From positions 372,001 through 436,000 of the forward strand of contig OZ244066.1 in NCBI GenBank assembly GCA_965215545.1: 64,000 bases of DNA. Reading direction: 5' to 3'. The notes under the pieces were generated by a model that had not been told where the DNA came from, did not search any database, and saw only the letters and a program-made list of their open reading frames with translations. The position numbers and the translations under genes are program-made. The stretch is from MPNP01 sp965215545 (GTDB taxonomy: Bacteria > Pseudomonadota > Alphaproteobacteria > Rhodobacterales > Rhodobacteraceae). Of the stretch, positions 43,020 to 52,665 are shown in pieces; position 1 is the stretch's first letter, and every line of letters begins with the position of its first letter.

Positions 43020-44417
43020 ATGACCCAGAGGCTATTGGACCGATTGCAGGAGCAGTTTCCAGCCGAGGTGGTGCTTGTTGATGCCTTTGAGACAGCCGCC
43101 TACGAGTGCGATGCCCTGAGTGCCTACACGTGCCTGCCGCTGGCTGTCCTGCTGCCGGAAAGCACCGAAGACGTGGCATTGATGATGAAGATCTGTCGGG
43201 AAGAGGGTGTTGCAGTCACGCCCCGGGGGGCAGGCACATCGCTGGCCGGTGGGGCCCTGCCGGTGGAGGGCAGCGTGGTCCTCTGCATCTCCAGGATGAA
43301 CCGGGTTCTCGAGACCAACTTTGCGATCGGCCAGATTCGCGTCCAGACCGGGATTACCAATCTCGGCGTGAGCGGTGCCGTGGCAGGTCAGGGATGGTTC
43401 TATGCCCCGGATCCGTCAAGCCAGCTCGCCTGCACGATCGCCGGCAACATCGCCATGAATGCCGGTGGCGCCCATTGCCTCAAATACGGTGTCACGACCA
43501 ACAACCTGCTCGGCGTTCGCATGGTGCTCGCCGATGGATCCATTGTGGATCTGGGCAACAACGCCCTTGACGACGGCAATGCAGGACTCCTGAGCCTCAT
43601 CTGCGGCTCGGAGGGCCAGTTTGGCATTGTCACCGAGGCCGTGCTGCGTATCCGGCCCAATCCAGTGGGGGCCCGTCCACTTCTGGCCGGGTTCAATGCC
43701 GTCGAGGTGGCGGGGGCTTGTGTGGCCGACATCATTTCCGCGGGGATCCTGCCGGCTGCCATCGAGTTCATGGACAAACCCTGCATCCGGGCCTGTGAAG
43801 CCCATGTGGGCGCCGGGTATCCCGATGTCGAGGCACTGCTGATCATTGAGGTCGAGGGGTCAGAGGCTGACATCGCTTACCAGTTCGGCATGATCCGGGA
43901 AATCATCAACCGCCATGAGCCCGTTGAGATTCGCGAGAGTTCATCAGCCGAGGAATCAGCTAGGATCTGGCTGGGCCGCAAGGCGGCCTTTGGGGCCCTC
44001 GGTCGTCTTGGCGACTATATCTGCCTTGATGGCACGATCCCGGTCGGGAAACTGTCCGCGGTGCTCAAACGGATTGCCGAACTCTCCACCACCTACGGTC
44101 TTCCGGTTGCCAATGTCTTTCATGCCGGAGACGGCAACATGCACCCGATGATCATTTTCGATGCCAACAAGGAGGGAGATCTCGAGAAGGCCGAGGAGTT
44201 GGGAGCGGACATCCTCAATCTCTGTGTCGATGTCGGGGGATGCCTGTCGGGCGAACACGGGGTCGGCATCGAGAAACGCGAATTGATGACCAACCAGTTC
44301 ACCGGAGACGAGCTGGAGTTGCAGATGCAGATCAAGGACATTTTCGACCCGGACTGGCTGCTCAATCCCACCAAGGTGTTTCCCCTGGCGCTGTCGGCAG
44401 AAAGACGGTCCGCTTGA
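43020..44417 (+). CDS. glcD: Glycolate oxidase FAD subunit GlcD
   Basis: FAD subunit oxidising glycolate (or D-lactate) to the 2-oxo acid, electrons going via GlcE and GlcF to quinone. About 465 residues. PP-loop VTPRGAGTSLAGGALPVEG, FAD contacts NIAMNAGGAHCLKYGVTTNNLLG and GSEGQFGIVTEAVLRI, C-terminal VFHAGDGNMHPM and CLSGEHGVGIEKR (active-site His), NPTKVFP. I place the start at the ATG at 43020 with GGGGAT upstream; ATG 43002 and TTG 42993 are in frame. Overlaps glcE. Confidence 0.93.
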   Translation: MTQRLLDRLQEQFPAEVVLVDAFETAAYECDALSAYTCLPLAVLLPESTEDVALMMKICREEGVAVTPRGAGTSLAGGALPVEGSVVLCISRMNRVLETNFAIGQIRVQTGITNLGVSGAVAGQGWFYAPDPSSQLACTIAGNIAMNAGGAHCLKYGVTTNNLLGVRMVLADGSIVDLGNNALDDGNAGLLSLICGSEGQFGIVTEAVLRIRPNPVGARPLLAGFNAVEVAGACVADIISAGILPAAIEFMDKPCIRACEAHVGAGYPDVEALLIIEVEGSEADIAYQFGMIREIINRHEPVEIRESSSAEESARIWLGRKAAFGALGRLGDYICLDGTIPVGKLSAVLKRIAELSTTYGLPVANVFHAGDGNMHPMIIFDANKEGDLEKAEELGADILNLCVDVGGCLSGEHGVGIEKRELMTNQFTGDELELQMQIKDIFDPDWLLNPTKVFPLALSAERRSA

Positions 44418-45553
44418 CCCCGGCAAGTGAACAGGAGATCGCTGCGACTCTCCAATCGGCCACAGAAGGGATTGCCTTTGTCGGGGGTGGAACCCGGAGT
44501 CTTGCCCCTGCACAGGATCTCCTCGCGATGTCCACCCGGTCATGCAGCGGGATCATCGACTACGAGCCCGGTGCCCTGACACTTGTCGCGCGCAGCGGCA
44601 CACCCCTTGGCGAGATTGAATCCGCTCTTGACGAGGCGGGCCAGTGTCTGATGTTCGAGCCACCCAGCTACAATGTCCTGCTGGCCACTACAGGCGAGTC
44701 AACCATCGGAGGGGTGGTCGCCACCAATGCCTCGGGGCCCCGACGGGTCCAGTGGGGTGCCTGTCGTGATTTTGTGCTGGGCACGCGCTTTGTTACCGGG
44801 GATGGTCGGGTCCTCGCCAGCGGCGGTCGGGTCATGAAAAACGTCACCGGCTATGATGTCTCTGGCCTGCTGTGCGGTTCCCACGGCGCCCTCGGCATCC
44901 TGACCGAAATCGCCCTCAAGGTCCTGCCCCAGCCCCGCAGTTCGGCCACCCTTGCCCTGTCCGGTCTGAGTCTCACCGATGCGTTGGCGGCTCTCTCGGA
45001 TGCCATGGCAACCCCATATGAAGTGACAGGAGCGGCGTATCTTCCCGTCTCGGGATCGGAGGCCAGCCGGACCCTGCTCCGCCTCGAGGGTCTGGAACCA
45101 TCCGTGCAGGAAAGATGCACGGCACTTGCGGCCACGCTGGGCAGCCATGGCCATGTCGATGTGATCGATGATCATGCCGAGAGCGGCGTGATCTGGGCCG
45201 GCATCCGTGATGTCCGGCGATTTGCGGATGGCGGGGAGCATGTCTGGCGCATCAATGTTGCCGCTGACAGGAGCGCTGACCTGATCGATCGTCTGCAGGA
45301 CGGAACCGACCTTGACTACATGGTGGACTGGGCCGGGGCCCTGATCTGGGTCGCCACCCGCATGGAGGGTGACATCCGGGAAGGGCTCGGCGACATCAAG
45401 TGCAGTGCCACCCTGATCCGGGGCACGGGTGCGGTGGCGCGATTCCATCATCCCGGGGAAGGCGCAGCAAGGATTCTCGGCGGGGTCAAGACACTCTTTG
45501 ACCCGCGCTCGGTCCTCAACCCACATATCGACCTGACAGGATGCCCGCGATGA
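44414..45553 (+). CDS. glcE: Glycolate oxidase subunit GlcE
   Basis: Second FAD-binding subunit of the glycolate oxidase complex. 379 residues from a TTG that overlaps the glcD stop (TTGA), the only start giving the normal family length. VGGGTRSLAPAQDLLAM replaces the full PP-loop, then TTGESTIGGVVATNASGPRRVQWGACRDFVLGTRFVTGDGRVLASGGRVMKNVTGYDVSGLLCGSHGALG and the end FDPRSVLNPH. Rare start and overlap imply coupling to glcD translation. Confidence 0.92.
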   Translation: MTPASEQEIAATLQSATEGIAFVGGGTRSLAPAQDLLAMSTRSCSGIIDYEPGALTLVARSGTPLGEIESALDEAGQCLMFEPPSYNVLLATTGESTIGGVVATNASGPRRVQWGACRDFVLGTRFVTGDGRVLASGGRVMKNVTGYDVSGLLCGSHGALGILTEIALKVLPQPRSSATLALSGLSLTDALAALSDAMATPYEVTGAAYLPVSGSEASRTLLRLEGLEPSVQERCTALAATLGSHGHVDVIDDHAESGVIWAGIRDVRRFADGGEHVWRINVAADRSADLIDRLQDGTDLDYMVDWAGALIWVATRMEGDIREGLGDIKCSATLIRGTGAVARFHHPGEGAARILGGVKTLFDPRSVLNPHIDLTGCPR

Positions 45554-45586
45554 CCGGGACACGTCTCCCCGCGGCAAGGTGTTGTC

Positions 45587-46885
45587 ATGCGCACTGAATT
45601 CACTGACGAACAGCTTGCGGTCCCTGACATCGCCCGCTCGGACAGGATTCTGCGGCGGTGTGTCCATTGTGGGTTCTGCACGGCGACCTGTCCCACCTAC
45701 CTCATCCTCGGTGACGAGCTCGACAGCCCCCGGGGGCGGATCTACCTCATCAAGCAGATGCTGGAAACGGGCCGACCGGCGGATGCGAAAACGGTGCTGC
45801 ACATCGACCGCTGTCTCTCCTGCCTGGCCTGCATGACCACCTGCCCGTCCGGCGTCAACTACATGCACCTCGTCGACCATGCCCGGGCCTATATCGAGGA
45901 AACCTACCGCCGGCCCCTGATCGACCGTGTGCTGCGCTCGACCCTGGCGCTGATCCTGCCCTACCCCAGGCGCTTCCGGCTGGCGATCCTCGGCGCCTGG
46001 ATCGGCAAGCCGTTCCGGAACCTGTTGTGGGACCCCCGCATGCGGGCCATGCTTGACATGGCACCGGCTTCACTGCCGCCGGTGAGTCCGGATGATGACC
46101 CGCAGATCATTCCGGCGGCGGGCGAACGTCAATGGCGAGTGGCCCTGATGAACGGCTGTGCCCAGAAGGCCCTCAACACCGATATCAATGCGGCAACCAT
46201 CCGTATCCTGACCCGCCTTGGCTGTGAGGTCGTCATCGCACCGGGTGCCGGCTGCTGCGGGGCACTTTCCCATCACATGGGGAAAACCACATCGAGTCAC
46301 CGGTTCGCCCTGAACAATATCAAGGCCTGGCTGCAGGCCGACCATGAAGATCCGCTTGATGCCATCATCGTCAATGCCAGTGGCTGCGGGACCAATGTCA
46401 AGGATTATGGCACTATGTTCGCCAATGACGATACCCACGCCGCCAGGGCGGAAGCCGTCGCCCGGAAGACACTCGACATCACGGAATTCCTGGACCGGAT
46501 CGGCATCCCGGACGGCCCCCGACAGAACTACACGGTCTGTTACCATTCCGCCTGTTCCCTCCAGCATGGCCAGCGGGTGACCGATCTCCCCCAGCAGCTG
46601 CTCCGGAAAGCAGGGTTTGATGTCGTCACCCCCCATGAAGGGCACATCTGCTGCGGATCCGCCGGCACCTACAACCTTCTCCAGCCTCGACTTGCCAACC
46701 AGCTGCGCGCGCGCAAGATTGCCAACATCATCGCCACCGAGGCCGATCTGGTTGCCACCGGCAATATCGGCTGCCTGATGCAGATCCAGAACGGGTATGA
46801 TCAACCGGTCGTCCACACCGTCGAGCTCCTTGACTATGCAACGGGTGGCCCGCTGCCGCCGGCACTGGCACTCCGGGCCACGTAA
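45587..46885 (+). CDS. glcF: Glycolate oxidase iron-sulfur subunit GlcF
   Basis: Electron-transfer subunit with two [4Fe-4S] clusters. 432 residues. First cluster CVHCGFCTATCPT near residue 25, second CLSCLACMTTCPS near residue 75, then two CCG-type domains (GCCGALSHHMG; CCGSAGTYNLLQP) that bind heterodisulfide-reductase-like cofactors or contact quinone. AAGGTG precedes the ATG. It completes the glcDEF operon. Confidence 0.95.
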   Translation: MRTEFTDEQLAVPDIARSDRILRRCVHCGFCTATCPTYLILGDELDSPRGRIYLIKQMLETGRPADAKTVLHIDRCLSCLACMTTCPSGVNYMHLVDHARAYIEETYRRPLIDRVLRSTLALILPYPRRFRLAILGAWIGKPFRNLLWDPRMRAMLDMAPASLPPVSPDDDPQIIPAAGERQWRVALMNGCAQKALNTDINAATIRILTRLGCEVVIAPGAGCCGALSHHMGKTTSSHRFALNNIKAWLQADHEDPLDAIIVNASGCGTNVKDYGTMFANDDTHAARAEAVARKTLDITEFLDRIGIPDGPRQNYTVCYHSACSLQHGQRVTDLPQQLLRKAGFDVVTPHEGHICCGSAGTYNLLQPRLANQLRARKIANIIATEADLVATGNIGCLMQIQNGYDQPVVHTVELLDYATGGPLPPALALRAT

Positions 46886-46909
46886 TACCGGCAACCAGGG
46901 ATTTGACCC

Positions 46910-48473
46910 ATGACCCGCAAGTCTCTACCCATCGGCATCCAGGACTTCACGACCATCCGGCGTGAGGGGTTCTACTACGTCGACAAGACCCCGCTGATCC
47001 GGGATCTGATCGAGCGGGGCGATCACTGGTTCCTCGCCCGCCCCCGCCGTTTCGGCAAGAGTCTGCTGCTGGACACCATCAAGGCCCTGTTCGAGGGCCA
47101 AGAGGCCCTCTTCCGGGGCTTGGCCATCCATGACCACTGGGACTGGTCGACAACCCATCCGGTGCTGCGCCTGAGCTTTGGCGGGACGTATGATGGGCCG
47201 GACGACATCACACACAGCGTTCTCGTGCAGTTGCAAGCGATCGAGCGGGCCGCAAATCTGGCGGCAGGACCATGGCAAACCGCACCGGAGTCCCTGTTCG
47301 ATGTGCTGGACCGTCTCCACCACGCCACCGGCCAGCGCGTCGTGGTCCTCGTCGACGAATACGACAAACCCATCCTCGATGCCCTCCACGACCCCGCCCG
47401 GGCCCGGGCCAACCGCGACTATCTGCGCGGCGTCTACGGCATCATCAAGGACAGTGCTGCCCATGTCCGCTTCGTGTTCGTGACCGGCATCAGCATGGTC
47501 TCCAGGGTCAGCCTGTTCTCGGGCCTCAACAACCTCGAGGACATCAGCCTCGATCCCCGCTATGCCACCCTCTGCGGCTACACCGAGGCCGACCTCGACA
47601 CCGTCTTTGCCCCCGAACTGGAGGGTCTGGACCGGGATGAAATCCGTCGCTGGTACAATGGCTACAGCTGGCTGGGCGAAGAGCGGCTCTACAACCCCTT
47701 CGATGTGCTCCTGTTCCTGCGCAGCCGGGAGTTCTACCCTCACTGGTTCCAGACCGGCTCACCGCGCTTCCTGTTCGAGACCCTGAAGAGGAAATCCATC
47801 AGCCCGCTGGACCTAGAGGGATGTCTGGCTGACGAGTCATTGGTGTCCAGGTTCGATGTCGATGACATCAGCCCCGAGGCCCTGCTGTTCCAGACGGGGT
47901 ACCTGACCATCACCGATGAGATCCGCCAGGGCCACCGCACCCTGTACCGACTGGACTATCCCAATCAGGAGGTCAGGCTCAGCCTGAACGATCAGCTGCT
48001 GGCGGCCCTGTCCCCGCAGGACCGGGTGCCTCTGGACGAAGGCGAGACCCTGCGCGACCAGCTTGAAGCGGGCGACTTCACGAGCTTTGCCGCCACCCTC
48101 CGCGCCTGGCTGGCCAGCATTCCCTACCAGTGGCACACCACAGGCGACCTCGCCCGCTACGAGGCCTGGTATGCCAGCCTGCTACATGGCCTTCCGGTCC
48201 ATTGGCGTCGATGTGCACGCCGAGGCGGCCACCAGCCATGGCCGGGCCGACATGGTGATCCATCTCGGGGCGCAGGTCTTCATCCTCGAGTTCAAGATGG
48301 CGGACAGTATGGATACGGCCCAGACTGCCCTCGATGCCGCACACGCCCAGATGCGGGCCCGCGGCTATGCGGACGCCTATCACGGCCAGCCCGTCCATCT
48401 GGTCGCCATCGCCTGTGGACGCGAGGTGCGCAACCTCTTGGAGGTGCGGGCGGAGGGGGTCGGCATCGACTGA
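46910..48473 (+). pseudogene. AAA-ATPase-like/PD-(D/E)XK protein, frameshifted
   Basis: Member of the large family with an N-terminal AAA-ATPase-like domain and a C-terminal PD-(D/E)XK nuclease (DUF1703). The N-terminus LPIGIQDFTTIRREGFYYVDKTPLIRDLI and the Walker A-like RPRRFGKSLLLDT, then VVLVDEYDKPI (Walker B) and FVTGISMVSRVSLFSGLNNL are canonical. At about 48181 the frame shifts. The nuclease part continues in another frame: YMAFRSIGVDVHAEAATSHGRADMVIHLGAQVFILEFKMADSM... QMRARGYADAYHGQPVHLVAI, with nuclease Asp, Glu and Lys present. If unshifted the protein would be about 520 residues. The lesion is a single small indel, so it may be recent or a sequence error. Role of this family is unknown; it is often in repeated accessory genes. 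Confidence 0.85.
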
Positions 48474-48808
48474 TGGGGTGCTTTGCAGTTGCGCCCTGAT
48501 GGTTTGCACCGCCCCGGATGAATGGCTGATCAGTTCTGGAAGCCGGGTGGACGACAGACGCGTGCAGGATCCTGCACTGACAGGGATTGACCGACCCTCC
48601 TTGTGGATTCTGACCCTGTGTGACTCTCCTCACATATGTGACTCCTCACAGGACCCAGGTCGTGTCGGATGCTGACCGTGGTCAACGCTGGATCACAGGG
48701 CAATTCGTGAGCAGGGGACCACCCGACGTCTCGTTGGTCATGGAGCGACTGCTCTCGTAGAGCGCAGCGAGACTGGCAGGAGAGTCCATCAAGGTGTGAG
48801 GCAGTTGA
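48474..48808. other. No recognisable gene
   Basis: Spacer of 335 bp between two convergent accessory genes. Nothing recognisable. Confidence 0.45.
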
Positions 48809-50095
48809 TCATGCGCCTGATGGGGTCAAGGCGTTTGGCAGCTGGTCTGGATCCAGGCCGCCCCTTGCAATGATATACCTTTGAAAACTGGGAATCGGAC
48901 AGGTCATGCTGTCATTGTCCGGATCTTCCTGCAACGCGCCGCAATGGACAAGATGCGTGACAAATCCTTGCGGGGAAAACCCTTCGGGAAGTTCATAATT
49001 CCCCTCCGCATCGTGTTCATTGAGAGCCTTGATTGTCTTGCAGATCTCATCGATCCGCAGGCCTCTTCCTTCTGCCTGGGCCTTCCCGACTTCAAACATG
49101 ACGCGGCCAACCAGTTTGCGCGACAGGGCCATTGCCGTGCTGAACTGGGTGGCGCAAGACCCGTGTCGAAGCGCATCGCTTCGCGCCCGCACCCTGCCCC
49201 AGTCCGTGATCCTGTCCAGATCACCATTCACGCCCGGCTCCAGCGCCGCCTCGGCCAGGGCCCGTTGCATCCAGTGCACATGCCGGGGCCAGCCGTCGGT
49301 GGTGTCCATCACCGCCCGCGCCCGCGCAAGGCACGCCCCCATCGTCATGCCGAAATGGCTGCAAAACCGGTTCAGGAGTTCGGTATATTCCGCGATGGTA
49401 AAGCACCCGAGGGGCTGGGCCTGCACCCCATGCGTCAGCCCCGGATCGCGCAGGCACGTTTGCGTATCGCCGAGGCCAGCGCAAATCAGCGTGAGGGGCA
49501 ACGACGTGGCCGCATCATGCACAGCCTGCAGAAACAGGGCATGTGATGTCTCTTTTCCAGAAGGAAATCGCTGGGCTTCATCCACTGCCACGATCACCGG
49601 CATCTGCCACTTGTCCGCCGGCACCTGTTTCCTCAGGGACATCAGGTCCCGGGGCAACGCAGGGGCAGCTCGGTCCTTCAAACTGACACCAAACCCGAAC
49701 GCGCTGATCTGGTCAATCCTGTTGACCCAACTGTCCCCGTACCGCGACAGGGTTTGCCGCCAGTTCTCCCGGGTCGCGGACCCGGTAAAAGCCAGGGCCT
49801 GCAAGGCATCCGGCAACGCCTGCTGCAAATCGATGTTCGACAGCACGACGGTACGCGAAACCCCTCTTTGATCTGAACGGGAGGCCAGTTCACGCAGGAC
49901 TGAACTCTTGCCCGCGCCGGGTGCACCCTGGATGATGCGGGTGTTTCCGGGTGGTGCCTTGCCATCCCGCCCTGTCAATTCGGCGAGGGAGAGGGCAGTG
50001 TTCAGAACATCATCCCGCCCCACAAAGACCAGCGGCGGTGACTTCTTGCCCCGCAGGACAAAATCCTGCAGTGCGTCCCGTTGAAACGCAGTCAT
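48809..50095 (-). CDS. Orphan AAA ATPase of STAND/Orc-like type
   Basis: 428 residues. LVFVGRDDVLNTA at the N-terminus, Walker A IIQGAPGAGKSSVLREL near residue 55, Walker B MPVIVAVDEAQRF, sensor region LICAGLGDTQTCL, then a lid (CFTIAEYTELLNRFCSHF) and a winged-helix-like C-terminal part (FSPQGFVTHLVHCGALQE). Resembles signalling ATPases found in defence or mobile regions. No effector domain is fused and no obvious partner is adjacent. AAGAGA precedes the ATG. Confidence 0.7.
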   Translation of the reverse strand: MTAFQRDALQDFVLRGKKSPPLVFVGRDDVLNTALSLAELTGRDGKAPPGNTRIIQGAPGAGKSSVLRELASRSDQRGVSRTVVLSNIDLQQALPDALQALAFTGSATRENWRQTLSRYGDSWVNRIDQISAFGFGVSLKDRAAPALPRDLMSLRKQVPADKWQMPVIVAVDEAQRFPSGKETSHALFLQAVHDAATSLPLTLICAGLGDTQTCLRDPGLTHGVQAQPLGCFTIAEYTELLNRFCSHFGMTMGACLARARAVMDTTDGWPRHVHWMQRALAEAALEPGVNGDLDRITDWGRVRARSDALRHGSCATQFSTAMALSRKLVGRVMFEVGKAQAEGRGLRIDEICKTIKALNEHDAEGNYELPEGFSPQGFVTHLVHCGALQEDPDNDSMTCPIPSFQRYIIARGGLDPDQLPNALTPSGA

Positions 50096-50677
50096 GGTGT
50101 CATCTCTTCACCAGCGGTGCGGATGATTGATGCCCGGAACAGGCAAAGCCCCGCTGCGGTTCAAGGTCGAATGGACGTGCCGGGCAGACATCGAGATGGG
50201 CATCACCCGGATTCAATCACAATCCCCCTACGGACTGGGCGGCGGCATGGATCGGCACTGCTGCGAAAGATTCGGGCATGGGGTGGCGTTGGCGCCAGAT
50301 CGCTTACCGGGGCACAAGGCGGTGCTGGAAAATCATTCATGATCAAAGACTTGCAGATTTCCGGGTCCACCATACGGGAATCACGCCCGCGATCAGGTGA
50401 GGCCCTGCCGACACCCATGCCCTATGTCCCGGAAGATGTGTGGCTCCAACTGTTGCGCGGCACCCGCACCCGTCACCTGTCATGTGTCACTCCTGTATCA
50501 TGACAGGCTGGTGCCCGTTCTCTGGACGATGTCGCCGCTTGTTCCATCCATCTGTGAGACTGCCCCTGGGGCTGGCTGGGCAGTGGCTCAGTTTGAAAAT
50601 AAGCACTTGCATTTGAAGGCGACATGTCTAAAAACAGGATCATCCCGACACCAATCAACCGTGGAGGACACCGTGTC
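50096..50677. other. No recognisable gene
   Basis: Spacer between divergent genes. It must hold the promoter of the secreted-protein gene at 50678 and that of the ATPase. No dyads or repeats of note. Confidence 0.45.
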
Positions 50678-51315
50678 ATGACCCATCTGCCTACCCCCCC
50701 CCCCTGACCCTTCTTGCCGCCGTCCTGCTGAGTGCGGCCCTCACCCTGCCCGCGGGGGAGGCCCACGCCCAGGCGACCTGTCCTACAGGCGCTGAATTGA
50801 TTCACTCCCCCCTCAACCAAATTTCCTGCGAACGGTTCCAACAGTGCAGCTCACAGGGAGAGGTCGCGGTCAGGTTCGCCTCGGCTCTCACCTCAAAAGG
50901 CAGCGGAGAGATGTTCCGCGTCCTGGAAAAATATCGCTATTGTACCCAGGGCAAGGGCAGCTGGACCGAACAACAATGGGTGGACAAATGTACCCAGCAG
51001 GGCTGGAAAGTGGTGCAGCACTTCCTCCAAACTAACCCCCGCTTACCGGCAACAACTGCGATAGCCGCATTCCGTGAATATGCCATCCCGGAAGGTGTGG
51101 ATCTCCAGACAACACCGTATTGCGTGGCCCACAAGACCCGATCTCAATACAAGCTGTATTTTGACGGGAACGGGTTTGTCTACGAACAGCAGCAATGCGA
51201 CCAGGACCGGGACAACAACGGCTCATATGAGACGCTGATCTCGGGAGCCGCCAACTGTTCGCCCATCGGGGCCAGTCCGGAGACAACCCCCAAATGGGTC
51301 GCACCCTGGGACTGA
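50678..51315 (+). CDS. Cys-rich secreted protein, out of frame at an 11-C tract
   Basis: The ATG at 50678 has GGAGG 10 nt upstream and reads MTHLPT, then enters eleven consecutive C residues (50694-50704) and stops at TGA. The frame one step over continues without a stop as PLTLLAAVLLSAALTLPAGEAHAQ (signal peptide) and a mature part of about 180 residues with eight cysteines (ATCPTG, ISCERFQQCSS, RYCTQG, DKCTQQGW, PYCVAH, QQCDQD, ANCSPI), ending KWVAPWD. A tract of 9 or 12 C would restore the fusion. The signal region matches that of the 9755-10354 gene. Function unknown. As sequenced the gene is off, unless slippage supplies some product. Confidence 0.75.
50694..50704 (+). repeat. Poly-C tract (11 C)
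   Basis: Homopolymer at codons 6-9 of the secreted-protein gene. Frame is restored when the run length is a multiple of three. Confidence 0.9.
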
Positions 51316-51511
51316 GACCCGCTCGATGGATGCCCACCCGCGGGGTGGCCTGCGGGTTGCCCGCTTTCCCTGACATCACAGATGATTTTCAGACGGACCT
51401 GCTGCTGCCAGCTGCCATCATCTTGTTGCCGGGCATGCTGTGGTATAGGATGGGCAACGCAGGGTCTGATGTCCCTGCGTGTCCGACCTGACAGCGCATG
51501 GAGACAGCCCA

Positions 51512-51964
51512 ATGGACCGTTTGAGAATTCTTCTGACATCCTTTCTGGCCATGGCCATGATTGCGGGGGCCGGAGCGGCTGAATCGCCACCGGTGTTCAG
51601 TGATGACAGGGGTGCCATCCGTGGCTATGATGTTGTGGCCTATTTCACGGAAGGGGAACCGGTCCGCGGGGATGATGCATTCACCCATGACTGGATGGGG
51701 TCAACCTGGTCATTCAGCACGGCCGAAAACCGGGACATCTTTGCTAGGGATCCCGCTGCCTATGCCCCTCAATATGGCGGATATTGTGCCTGGGCCGCCT
51801 CACAGGGCTACGTGGCATCAACGGATCCCAAAGCATGGACGATCCATGACGGCAAACTCTATCTGAACTACAACCGGCGGATCCACCGGCGCTGGAGCCG
51901 TGACATCGAGGGCAACATCCAGAAGGGCGACAGCAACTGGCCCGGTATCCTTGACAATTCGTGA
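51512..51964 (+). CDS. Exported YHS-domain protein
   Basis: 150 residues from the ATG at 51512 (GGAG 9 nt upstream). Signal peptide (LRILLTSFLAMAMIAGAGA) followed by a YHS domain: IRGYDVVAYFTEGEPVRG, WMGSTWSFSTAENRDIFARDPAAYAPQYGGYCAWAASQGY. YHS domains often bind metal and occur in copper- or cation-linked proteins. Exact role unknown. Monocistronic. Confidence 0.85.
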   Translation: MDRLRILLTSFLAMAMIAGAGAAESPPVFSDDRGAIRGYDVVAYFTEGEPVRGDDAFTHDWMGSTWSFSTAENRDIFARDPAAYAPQYGGYCAWAASQGYVASTDPKAWTIHDGKLYLNYNRRIHRRWSRDIEGNIQKGDSNWPGILDNS

Positions 51965-52151
51965 TCAGAACGCCTCTTGCTGGTGGCAGGCTTCATCCCT
52001 GGCGGTGAATGTGTGATGGCTGGCGGGATGGGGCTTGAAACCCGTTCAGGTCATCACCATCTTGTCCGTACGGAAGCCTTTCGGGGTTCCGGATCAGAGA
52101 GGCCCGTCCATTGTGGAGGGTCTGTGCATTGACCGCTTGAGGAGGGTTATC

Positions 52152-52616
52152 ATGCGTACTTATGATTTGTCACCACTGTACCGTTCCACTGTCGGGTATG
52201 ATCACTTTGCTGACATGCTTGACAGGATCCTGACCAAGGATGCTCCCCAGAACAGCTATCCGCCGTTCAATATCATCAAGGCATCCGATGAGGAGTATCG
52301 GATTTCCATTGCTGCGGCCGGATTTGCGACCGACGAGCTCGATATCGAGGTCAAGGAGAACAGTCTGGTCGTCTCGGCTCGCAAGAAAGCCGAGGATGAC
52401 GGCACCGTCTACCTGCACCGGGGGATTGCCCAGCGGAGTTTCGACAAGAAATTCCAGCTGGCGGACCATGTCAAGGTCACGGGCGCCAGCTATGTCGATG
52501 GCATGCTCAACATTGACCTGAAGCGGGAGATTCCCGAAGCCTACAAGCCCCGCAAGATCAGCATTGCCAATGGCAGTGCCGCCAATGGCAAGGACCAGGT
52601 GACCATCGACGCCTGA
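52152..52616 (+). CDS. Small heat-shock protein (Hsp20/IbpA type)
   Basis: ATP-independent chaperone holding unfolded proteins. 154 residues from the ATG at 52152 (GGAGG 6 nt upstream). N-terminus MRTYDLSPLYRSTVGYDHFADMLDR matches IbpA-type proteins, then the alpha-crystallin domain (YPPFNIIKASDEEYRISIAAAGFATDELDIEVKENSLVVSARK; HRGIAQRSFDKKFQLADHVKVTGASYVDGMLNIDLKREIPE). The conserved A-x-x-x-G-x-L is ASYVDGML. The leader is long, about 190 nt, which would suit an RNA thermometer, but the ROSE consensus is not evident. A strong terminator follows. Confidence 0.93.
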   Translation: MRTYDLSPLYRSTVGYDHFADMLDRILTKDAPQNSYPPFNIIKASDEEYRISIAAAGFATDELDIEVKENSLVVSARKKAEDDGTVYLHRGIAQRSFDKKFQLADHVKVTGASYVDGMLNIDLKREIPEAYKPRKISIANGSAANGKDQVTIDA

Positions 52617-52633
52617 TTGTGCCACTTGGCTCC

Positions 52634-52665
52634 AACCCGGTCACCCCCGGTGGCCGGGTTTTCTT
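52634..52665 (+). terminator. Intrinsic terminator after hsp20
   Basis: AACCCGGTCAC, loop CCCCG, GTGGCCGGGTT, then TTCTT. The stem is 11 bp with one G-T pair. It overlaps the last codons of the convergent DUF1489 gene. Confidence 0.8.

Noticed and set aside
51965..52151. ROSE-type RNA thermometer before hsp20
   Set aside because: The leader is long enough but the short pyrimidine-GCU element pairing with the ribosome site is not evident by eye; folding at several temperatures would be needed.
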